A DNA stretch of 64,000 nt, from the NCBI RefSeq assembly GCF_040958095.1, contig NC_091219.1, forward strand, positions 29,077,089 to 29,141,088. Reading direction: 5' to 3'. This document shows positions 11,031 to 21,400 of the stretch, one piece after another. The translations under genes were made by a program, and so were the position numbers. Position 1 is the first letter of the stretch, and every line of letters starts with the position of its first letter. This DNA comes from Procambarus clarkii (Eukaryota; Arthropoda; Malacostraca; Decapoda; Cambaridae). The notes beneath the pieces were generated by a model. The model saw nothing but the letters and a program-made list of their open reading frames with translations. It made no database searches and was not told the origin of the DNA.

Positions 11031-11663
11031 ATTAGGAAGTAATGTTTATTTGGGTAAGTTGTCAGCTTATATGAACTAATAGCTAGTGTGGCTTGTATAT
11101 GGGGTACATCCGGTGTCTTACCCTCGACGGTACCCTCCTTACCCTTATCCGCGGCGGTACCTTTATGGTCAGGAAGCCACGGATATTTACAATGGGGCTC
11201 GGTCAGTCAATATGATTCCTTTGACATCACTAAACTAACTCTTATGTATTCTGTTCTCGTATTGACAATTTGAATGACATCAAGAATATTTTGAATATCT
11301 TCTGATATAGATGGTGCTGTAGTTGATTGTTGTTCATGACAAGTCCAATGGGTCATTAGCATCGCTCAGATTAGTGGGAAGAAATTCTTGCTGCAACAAT
11401 GTGTGTTCTCAGAGCTAACTAGGGTAACTAAAATACTTATTTCCTAAATAAATACTTTAATTGTAAATATTTGAAAATATATGGTATGTATCAGAATTTC
11501 TGACGATATAAAACATATTGTGGTTTATAATTAAGTTCTTAATAGTGATCCTATCCTGCATCATAATTTACATAATATCTACTTCTGTTTTGTGTATTAA
11601 AATGACTACTTTTTATATTAATTTCTTTCTGTAAATGATGATGATGATGATAAAGTTCAGTAA

Positions 11664-11770
11664 ATGTAAGTAAGAACATAAGAATGAAGGTATCTGCAAA
11701 AGACTTATTGGCCCATACGAGGCAGCTCCTCGTATGGAGCTGCCTTTGATAAGTAATTACCAAAGAAGGC
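11664..11770 (+). repeat. dispersed repeat with TATTGGCCCATACGAGGCAG motif
   Basis: The TTGGCCCATACGAGGCAGC block recurs in a diverged copy at about 29555-29585. It is followed by a second dispersed module, AGAAGGCACCAAGCCGG (11766-11780), also seen near 22858 and 28545. Confidence 0.65.
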
Positions 11771-11779
11771 ACCAAGCCG

Positions 11780-12840
11780 GGAAGGCTGTGTAGCACAATC
11801 AAATAAGTCAACTGCTCCTGAAGAGGACGGTATTACTTACAGTTTACTGAGATTAGTCTCACAAGTACCAGGTAATCCACTTTTAGTGTTGTACAGAATG
11901 AGTTTAAGTGAAGGAGTGTTACCTGATGATTGGACAGTGTCATTGTTCCCATCCCCAAAGCACACTCAGATAATTATAGACCCATATCTCTAACATAATT
12001 TTGTCTATTAGCACAGTTTTCGGCGTGAATGCATTTTGGTTCTACAAGGTAGCCAACTCCATCAAAATATTAAATATGTACCCAACTCAATTAACGATTA
12101 ATCAACCAATTACTCCATGGGATAACTTGGATCTAGCAGTTGATTTTTAAATGCACCCAAGAAAGATAATGTACACTCTACATTATTAAAACAGTTAACA
12201 CTGTGAAGCATCACTGAAAGTACTCAGAATATGGGTAACGATGTGTATCAGTGGTATACCGACGGTTCTGTAGAAGAAGGTGGACGATGTACCGGATGTG
12301 CATGTAATATATTTGAACAATCTTCTCTCTTACATACATGAATGAAGCGCTATGCTAAACTGTGTAATTACTATTTGAGTACTGGAACACTTGATGATAT
12401 ATTGAACTTGTACCCTAGATTGACGATGTAACGTATCAATTATACAATGAATGTATGTGATGTAACTCTATAACCTGAGCTTGTGAAAGCACCTTAATCA
12501 CCTTCAGTGATTAAGTGCTTAATTGCACACTAGTTTCTCTATCAGTTATCTCACCTTGTCAGAGTAAAAGAGACAAATATATGTGTATGTATGTGTTCAG
12601 AATTCAATTTCACCTTTGTAAATGCACGTTAATGACACTATGTAAAAGACACATCGAACACTTTATGTAGGGCATACGTAAATCTGTGTATTTATGTATT
12701 TACGTATGTAGCTTAGCCTAGCATTTTAAAAACACTACAATCACCTTATGTGGTTGATTGTTCAATAAATCCCTGAACTATATGTTTAACAAATCTCTAA
12801 CCCTATCAATGGAGTTAGTTTAGTTCTTATATTATGCACC
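11780..12840 (+). pseudogene. degenerate jockey-like LINE: RT start, RNase H, 3' tail
   Basis: From about 11805 a frame reads TAPEEDGITYSLLRLVSQVP followed by YRMSLSEGVLPDDW, the conserved region before the RT fingers. It breaks down at about 11990. At about 12240 the RNase H start appears as VYQWYTDGSVEEGGR. The remainder to 12840 looks like 3' untranslated tail, with TCAATAAATCCCTGAAC near 12762. Most of RT between the two coding pieces is missing. This appears to be the same broad LINE group as the piece at 4030-4853. Confidence 0.65.
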
Positions 12841-12849
12841 CTATACCCA

Positions 12850-13330
12850 TCTTGTGGGCGGTAGTGGAAAGGGTTAGAGTCCATGGCGGACTGAAGAAAA
12901 TGTATATATGATGGTTAGCATTGTTAATGTGTGGCCACGTCTGTGGTAGAAAATAATACAAAAAAATCAAATAAAGGTATTATTGAAACTTTATACGAAA
13001 ACATTAAATCCTAAATATATCTTTAATATTATACTTGAAATATGGTATACTTTGCTCTCTCCATCGTACTTCTGCACCTGCTGGCAAGTGGTTCGGTGCA
13101 GTGTGCAGGTGATGTTCATTACTGGGTGAGCTGGCAAGTGGTGCTCACCTGCCAGCTCACCCAACGAAAATTTGGTTTTTAATACACTTACACATTTATT
13201 GGGTCTTTCCTTCACCTTCATTCAAGCACTAGGGTATTACAGTAAGTGTTTTAATTATAATATTTATTAACGTTATTATTTTTAATTTTTATTATTATTA
13301 GTATTATTATTAACAGGAGAGGATCGAGTG
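12850..13330. other. non-coding stretch with diverged repeat pieces
   Basis: No gene is visible. The segment near 12960-13045 (CCTAAATATATCTT) resembles 10190-10215, so it may belong to the same local duplication. The GTGGTAGTGGAAAGGG region near 12855 is the reverse complement of the CACCGCCCG..GGGTGCA motif found near 33590 and 40710. Confidence 0.5.
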
Positions 13331-13339
13331 TGTGTGTGT

Positions 13340-14195
13340 GGGGGGGGGGGGAAATGGTACACATGTCCACATCCCAATGCCCGCCCTTCCAGGACTGGGG
13401 GTGCGGGGGTGTACAATAAACTATACCCACATCCGGCGGCAGCTTGTCGAAGGCGGAAGTGTAGCCTAGAGAATTTGTCATGATAATTAGTGATGACTCT
13501 TATTTTGATTATGGGTCTGTAATCCAGTTAAGCTTTTATTCTTAATTTATATTACAATGCTGGTAAAATACACTTCTTGATGATGAGTATGGAGTACAAA
13601 TGAACTCATTGTGTACCCAAGTTCAAGTTCAAGTATGTTTATTGAGATAAGCAATAAATAAATCTCAAAGTGATAGAGTAGCTTAGGCTATTTCAACCCC
13701 CCTCTAATTCAAGTCCCTCAAGGGGCGCACAAATACTGTGACTACAAATAGACAAATAACATTACAAGAATCCAAACAAGAATTGTGAACCCTATACTCA
13801 CAGGATGAATATAGGGTACACAATAAACTACCACTCACATCATGGGTATGGGTTGCACAAGAAACTATCGCGCAGAGGATGAATATGGAGAGCAAAGTAA
13901 ACAAAGATTCACACGATGAGAAAGGGTTTCGCAATGTCCTATGACTCACAGAATGAGTATTAGCTGCACAATAAACTACAGGTCACAGGATAAGTATGGG
14001 TTGCACAATAAATTACAGGTCACAGGATGGGTATGGGCTGCACAAACTACCGGTAACAGGATGAGTATGGGATGCACAATAAATTACGGGTCACAGGATG
14101 AGTATGGGTTGCACAAACTACTGGTAACAAGATGAGTATGGGATGCACAATAAATTACCGCACAGAGGATGAGTATAGGGTGCACAAACTGGTTG
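13340..14195 (+). repeat. copy 2 of the locally duplicated segment, with a 170-bp insertion
   Basis: It matches 10270-10880 block by block. The 3' part has about seven degenerate ~30-bp units (GGATGAGTATGGGTTGCACA type), more than copy 1. It is interrupted at 13619-13788 by sequence absent from copy 1. Confidence 0.85.
13619..13788 (+). mobile_element. 170-bp insertion, probable retroelement tail
   Basis: Comparison with the empty site in copy 1 (10562) delimits this insertion, flanked by ACCC on both sides (13615-13618 and 13789-13792). It begins AAGTTCAAGTTCAAGTATG. The class is unknown; a short SINE-like or truncated LINE insertion is plausible. Confidence 0.6.
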
Positions 14196-14199
14196 GGTA

Positions 14200-15159
14200 A
14201 ATGGAAATGGTTGGGTACATTTCCTTTCACCTAATGCGACTATTCATGTGTCCGGACACCGGCGATTGTGTGGTATTGGCTATTTATTTAACCATAACTT
14301 TGCATTCATTTAATAATTATATTAAGATATGTTTTCCTTGAAATGTAGTTACATTATCGTCTACATGGCTTTATTCTGACATAAAGACCTATGGCGTTAC
14401 TTTGCATATATGCATAGTAATTATAAAATTGATTGGCTTGTGTGGAGGCCTTCACACTCCCTGAGCGAGCCATCAAGTAACTATAAAAAGGCATATATCT
14501 TAACTTTCAATTCAGTTATATTTATGCCAAAGTATTAACATGCAGCTTATATTTATGTCTTTATGATGACATAGAAAACTTCGTTTATTACAATATCTAG
14601 ATTAAATTAACATTGATCTTCGGAAGGTCATAGTTCCCATATCGGTAAGGAGAGCGTCGGCCATGAAGCCTTGTTTAAAGTATGAATATTTTTCCTCTCT
14701 AATAAGGTATAATCTCTGTGATGGATTCACAAAAACTATTTTATATCTGCCTTTCTGATAACATATACAAATATAATCTTTATTTGTGAATATTTGTTAA
14801 TTAAGCAATATATCAGAGGGCGTGTAGGGTTCGGTGTTCAATGAACGAAAAGGACTGGATCACTGTGTACAGGAGGCTGATATGGCAGCAAACACTCTCC
14901 TGGCGACCATATTTCTTGGATAAGTCGCTCCACACAATTGTCGCTTGGACCGTCGACTTCCTATGGCGTCACCTCTCACATATTTACGTCTCATTTCGTT
15001 ATGAAATTAGATTATTTCAGAGAAAAAATAGGTTTGATCATGTTCTACGTGTAGCACCAACATTATAGTAAGTAAATATACCATATTTCTTCATTACTTA
15101 CGTAATGCTAATACGTTTTGGGTAGTTTTGGCCTGATTTGGGATGATTGGGGTAATTCT
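14200..15159. promoter_or_regulatory. COQ6 upstream region
   Basis: This is AT-rich sequence between the duplicated segment and the COQ6 first exon. No TATA box, initiator or CpG island is clear enough to call. The promoter and 5' UTR of COQ6 should lie in the last few hundred bases by position. A 75-codon open frame at 14841-15068 has no recognisable features and is not called. Confidence 0.35.
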
Positions 15160-15412
15160 ATGGACCCCCTCGCAGGTCACAGCATTATGTGGTTGTCGGG
15201 AAGAATCACAAGGGTTGTAAAGTGTCCTTCGGGAAGGCTCACAAGGGTTGCAAGGAGCCCTTCAGCTAAGGTGTGGAATGAAAGACTGAGGGGGAAGTGT
15301 GGTCGCTGTGTGTCGACGTCTGCTGCAGGTGGCGAGGCCGGAGACACTCCCCATTATGATATCGTCGTCTCCGGGGGCGGCATGGTTGGATTTGCCATGG
15401 CGTGTTCCCTGG
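15160..15412 (+). CDS. COQ6: COQ6 exon 1: presequence and GxGxxG motif
   Basis: It encodes residues 1-84 plus the first base of Gly85, ending before GTAAAT. The presequence contains an 11-residue tandem duplication ([22 protein letters not shown]), visible also as a 33-bp DNA repeat. The FAD-binding strand-turn-helix begins at YDIVVSGGG. Confidence 0.92.
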
Positions 15413-18400
15413 GTAAATGGACTCATTAAATAAAAAATACTTATGATTGGCTAATGTCTTATAAATAATTTATTGTGTTTGGGGACAGGCAGCCAGTGTA
15501 TTTATGCATGTTTGACTTATATCGAGGTCTAACTACTGAGCCGACCTAGGATGCAACCCCACAACAAGCTGACTGGGTACCTACTTATTTCTAGTAGGTA
15601 GTAAGTAGACCTAAGCATGTAGGGTATGTGAAAACCTGAAATACTCCTGAGAATGTAGTAAACACTAATATTAGCATGTATTACCTTGCTAATTCATGTT
15701 AAAGCATCTTCAATCCTTATAATTTAAGGTTTACCAGCATGCTTTGAAACTTGGTATGAAAACACTTGCTCTCACACCTCGGAATACACAGAATTCACTG
15801 CCGAGGCCAACCTGTACAATGCTGTAATTCAGATTAATCGTTATTATTTATAATTCTCATATTGTGAATTACTGTTAAGAACTTGCACAATATTTAATAA
15901 TGGAATATATTGTGTATACACAACTGTAATTAATTAATTTTCAGGTCACAGTAAAAGACTGAGTGACCGAAAAATTCTGTTGTTAGAGGGAGCTCCAAAT
16001 AAGCCATGGAGTCTGCCAGAGGAGTTCAGCAATCGTGTGTGCGCACTCAATGGCCACACTCGCAAGCTGTTCCATAAGCTAGGGGTATGGGAGCACATTA
16101 GACATATGAGAGCCCAGCCTGTTAAGAGGATGCAGGTATGTTTGGGTGAAAGTGCTTATAACATTTTGAATATGAATGTTGTGTATATAAACTATGAACT
16201 GTTGGTCTTCTTAAAGTCTATCATAACATTACTCGGCCTTCTTTGAGAACTATACCCACTCATGAGTACCATGAGAGATTCCCAAGGAATACTGGTATAT
16301 TATTTATTTTAATATGTATAAATTTATGCAAAGAGGTTGATATTAAGTTTTATCCAGGATTTTCTGTTTTTTGGGGGCAAACAAGATGTTGCTCAGGGAG
16401 GTCTGACATATGGTGATGACAATTTACAGGGCATGTGACCTGGTGTAGCCAATGGGAGGAGACCTCTGACAACATCCTTCATGTCCCAACAATAGGATAC
16501 CAATATGTCACACATCACAATATGTAATAGGGGCCTCGTAGCCTGGTGGATAGCGCGCAGGACTCGTAATTCTGTGGCGCGGGTTCGATTCCCGCACGAG
16601 GCAGAAACAAATGGGCAAAGTTTCTTTCACCCTAAGTGCCCCTGTTACCTAGCAGTAAATAGGTACCTGGGAGTTAGTCAGCTGTCACGGGCTGCTTCCT
16701 GGGATGTGTGTGTGTGTGTGATGTGTGGAGAAAAAAAAAAAAAAAAAAAAAATATATAGTTAGTAAACAGTTGATTGACAGTTGAGAGGCGGGCCGAAAG
16801 AGCAAAGCTCAACCCCCGCAAAAACACAACTAGTAAACACAAGTGTGCTGTAAAGAAAAGTGGTGTGGTGAGAAAAGTATAGTCATACCTTCACAGTTTC
16901 ATACCTTATGAAGCTGTATGTATTTATTACAGTATAACAAACTGAAGAGAGACAGGTATTATGGACAAATGCCTGAAATCACAGTTGTATTTATACAAGA
17001 TAACCAAATCACACATCAGAAAACGAAGAAACGAAGACGTTTCAGTCCGTCCTAGACCATTATCAAGATAATTCGGTCCAGGGTGGACCGAAACATCGTC
17101 GTTTCTTCATTTTCTGATGTGTGGTTTGGTCATCATACCTTCAGCCACATTATTGTGACTCGTCGCCTGAATTTAGTCCATTTTTTCTAATCAGTAGCTA
17201 ACTAAATATATTAGAGTATTCTAAATCAAGTAAAAAAGCCATTCCAGTATTAATGATTTTTAAAATAATCAAGAAATTACATATTACTGTTTACATTTGT
17301 GGATCTATAGGGTAAAGTCTGTCCATGCTAACATTTTAATAATCGATTACTGTATCGGAAAAAAGTGAGTATCAGGATAATATGAAAGTTGTTAAAACTT
17401 TATACTCAATTTCTACCAAAACAATCTTAATTTCAATGGTGTGGTTTTGAAGATTTTACAACTATTAAAAAATTACTTCTTATGGTTTTTGTTTATGTTG
17501 TTTGCTTGTAATAAATTATTATTTTGAGCTGTTGTATGTTAACATATTTTGATGATGTAGGTGTGGGAATCCTGTTCAGAGGCAATGATTACGTTTGATA
17601 ATGAGGACCAAGAAAATCTGGTGGCACACATTGTGGAAAATGATGTTATTTTACACTCCATCAAGGAACAAGTGCTGCAAAACATTGAGGTACAGTAACA
17701 CATTACTTCATTATTTTTTATTTATTTACATATCATTTTTACTTTAATAATTTTAGTAGATGATGCCCCGTGGACAGTGACACTTTGTCTTTGAGAGGGT
17801 TTCAGTCATGGGCCACATAATAGTGTATTCAATGGTTTAGTGTAAAGCTAAAATTTCAAAATTATACTCCTAGCAACCTTTCTTAATAATACAAAGTTTA
17901 CTAGTAATAATGTTTTAAGTTTAAATTTTTTTATAAGGAGCTTTGATCAAGAATTACTTTAAGATCTGAAGAACAACAGTCATATATGAGCTGTAAATGA
18001 TTTCTGTTTTATTATTTAAGCACTTTAAAGGGGAAAAAAATAAAAATGTAAATGCCACGGCATGGTAAAAGAATGCAACCGGGGTTGTGGGATCCGTGTG
18101 AGAGCAGTAGCAATCTCGGTTGTAATTCTTTTACCATGTCGTGGCTCAGTCGATTAAGGCGCATCTGGGATCATCCTTGATATAAGTTCGAACCCTCATC
18201 ATGACCCTTATGGATTTATTCATTTGATATATCACGCTATTGTGATTTCTGTGTGTATTGAAGTAAGGGCAAAGTGGTAGAATAGTTTGTTGACAGAGCC
18301 TGAGTGCATGGGGAAGTTGTGTAAAACCCCGGTTTGTGTCTCGAAGAGACTGCGGAATTCGTGTGAGAGCAGAAGCAATCTCGGTTGCAATTCTCTTACC

Positions 18401-21400
18401 ATGTCATGGCTCATTCGATTAAGGCGCATCTGGGATCATCCTGGATGTAAGTTCGAAACCTCATCATGGCCTTTGTGGATTTATTCATTTATATATTTAT
18501 GAAGATTTAAAGTGTTCTTATTGCCAACAGGTGGAATACAGCACCAAGGTAGAGGGATACAAGCTTCCCTCTGACCTCTCTTCCCGAGTGACAGTCTCGC
18601 TCCAGGATGGTAGAACATTGTCAACAGATCTTTTGGTATGTTCTAAAGATGAAACTATAAAGTTTCATTTATTTTAATATACCTAAAACTAAATAATCTA
18701 TTTTCATATAAATAGTACATTTTTTGAATAATCAAGTTACTGTACTATTGTACATTTTCTTAATGAAGCTGTGCAATACACAAAACATATTATTCACTTT
18801 CATATTTACATACCGTTCATTTATTTACATTTGCTTCTTACTTTTAAGCACAATCATGTGCACTGCCTTTCTATCAAAGCTTGATCAGCGTAATTGTACT
18901 GTGACTGGTTTCTATCCAGATATTTACTGTAGAATTAATTCTTCAATTTTTCATTCACCATGGTGAGTCTTATATAAATTACATATGTTGAGTGCCTCAT
19001 AAGTGTTTTCTATGATGCACCATTTGTCAAGATAAATGGTGATGACTGATGCTTGAAGAATTCTGCAGCTCATATTTTACACTTTACACATTTCTATTTA
19101 CATCAGGAATATGTTCCTAGAAATTTTGGGTTGTTTCCTGTACAATAATACTCCTTGTAAGGATTGTTACTGGGGGAGTTTTCCAAAGTTCTTTGTCAAG
19201 TTTCCTTTTTATCATATTTGTAAAATTTCTGCAAATTCATCTGAATAGTCATTCTCTTCTCATGACGGAGCTCCTTATGAGTGAATAAGACTTTCCTGCA
19301 GTGTTTCAATTCACTGCTTTATTCCAATATGGGGGTCATCCTCTGTTAGTCGTCATTTCTACAGGAACATAAGCATTGTATACCTCTACCAGAAAAACGA
19401 GCAACATCTGGAATGACAGAAACCAGTAAATGCAGTCTCACCTGTTTCACTTAAGATTCAGAGCATCTAATGTCAAAGCTTTCCAGGATGGGAAACTGAA
19501 CCACAAACTAATTGCTACACATGGAGGCAAACAGATCCACCTCAGGCAAACAATTATACTGTATCACATATTCACAGCAAGGACATCACATTTAGCTTCT
19601 ATTCCATAAAAAAAATGAGCAGAAGTTAGAGAAACCATTTGTGAGCAATTAGTCATGTTGCAAACATGACCTGTTTGAAGGACTAAATCCCAAGAAACTA
19701 GAAGTGGTGCCAGAGCTAGATTCCCCTTCAAAATTAAGGCAAATTGAAAGACATAGAAATGAAATAAGAGCAAAAAGCATGAAGGAGTTCTAATGAAACG
19801 ATAATGTTTTCCAGATTGGAGCTGATGGAGCCAAGTCCCTGGTGCGTAAGACTATGGGTGTGCAATATGTGGGCTGGGAATATGACCAGATGGGAATAGT
19901 GGCAACACTACAGCTCTCAGAGGTAAGTAAATGTATTGTTAATTTTTTATAAAAAAAAAAAAAAAAAAATTACAATGCATCATATTAGAAAATAATAACC
20001 TAGGTGCAATAAGAATTTGAAGTATAAAAGGGAGCAGCAACACCTATTCTTCCCAATTGGCAATCATTGTCTCAATTTTACCTAATACAATATGTAATGC
20101 GACTTAACTCAAGTTTCAATATTTGAAAAAAGTCAACATTTATGAATCATAGTTTTCTTTTTATCACATTTGCAAAATTTCTGCAAATTCATCTGAATAG
20201 CAGATTCACAAATTCATTATAAATATTTGTATCAGTTTATAAACAAACATAAAAACAAACTCTGTCATAGTTACTACTGTATATCATCAAATTCATCTTT
20301 ATCACATTCATCACATCAACACCACTTTTTTCACACTTCTACTTGTGGCAGAAAGACTACAGTACTTATCCAAAAAAGGCTATAAAAACATTGTAAGAAA
20401 TGTGCAGCCCATTTTCCTGTTTAGGTAATATTTATAGTAACGATGAGGACTATAGTACATATATTGACATAAAAGGCACTTAGTAGAACTCAGTACTACT
20501 GAATTTGGATAAACCAGAAAAGACTTTGTATTTATGTTGCAAAGAAAATATAACCCAACCTAACCTTCCTAGGTCTAATACAAGCTATCTGGCCCATATT
20601 ATAGTACATATGTGCTATACTAGGCCTAGGAATATTTAAGTTTGTGCACAAGTATAATATTGTATTTTTCTTGTGTATTACTGTATATTCATCTCGTGCA
20701 TTATATTTATCATATAATATAGAATAAAAATTTAATATATTTTATGATGTACTGTATTTTATTTTCCAGGCAGCTGACAACACTGTGGCCTGGCAGAGGT
20801 TCCTTCCTACTGGTCCTGTCGCCCTTCTGCCAGTATGTGTCTATGTATTCTACATTCTTTTCAACATAGATTTTCTTTTAATTCTCTTAGAATACCCTGA
20901 ATGCCATTTAGTAGTAGGCATCCATTAGTCTCTGGAGACTATGGAGTTGCGCTCTAGTTGTCTGTCCGGGGTGGCCTCTCCAGGGCAGGTTGATATGGAG
21001 GAGAAGCATGCAGCAGGTCCCCCCCCTCTCCATGGCGCCGAAAGTCTCTAATGGAAAGGCAAATGCCAATATGATTGGTTCCAGCGTCGTTACAGGAACT
21101 GTTAGCTCCGGAGTTGACCTCGAATTTGGTAAAAAAAGGCTCAGGGACTCCAAACCTAGAGACCGCCGTGGTCGGGGCCGGAAAAGAACTACATACACTA
21201 GAAGAAAATGAGTACAGTGGCACCTCGACTTACGATAATTTCGAGATATGCTATAAATTTAATCAGAAAATGTGACTCGACTTACGATAGTGTTGTTGAC
21301 TAACGATATTTGTTGATACACATTTGGGTCGAACGAGCGCATGGTTCCCGATCGCGCGGGCCGAACTGCCTCAGTTTACTAGAGCCGCCCGCTTAGTGAT

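Noticed and set aside
14841-15068. 75-codon frame upstream of COQ6 as an extra exon or upstream gene
   Set aside because: No donor site leads in frame to COQ6 exon 1, which has its own in-frame upstream stop, and the peptide has no recognisable feature.
16533-16603. Functional tRNA-Thr gene
   Set aside because: The fold is good, but it continues into SINE sequence shared with another copy and lacks a Pol III terminator after the acceptor stem.
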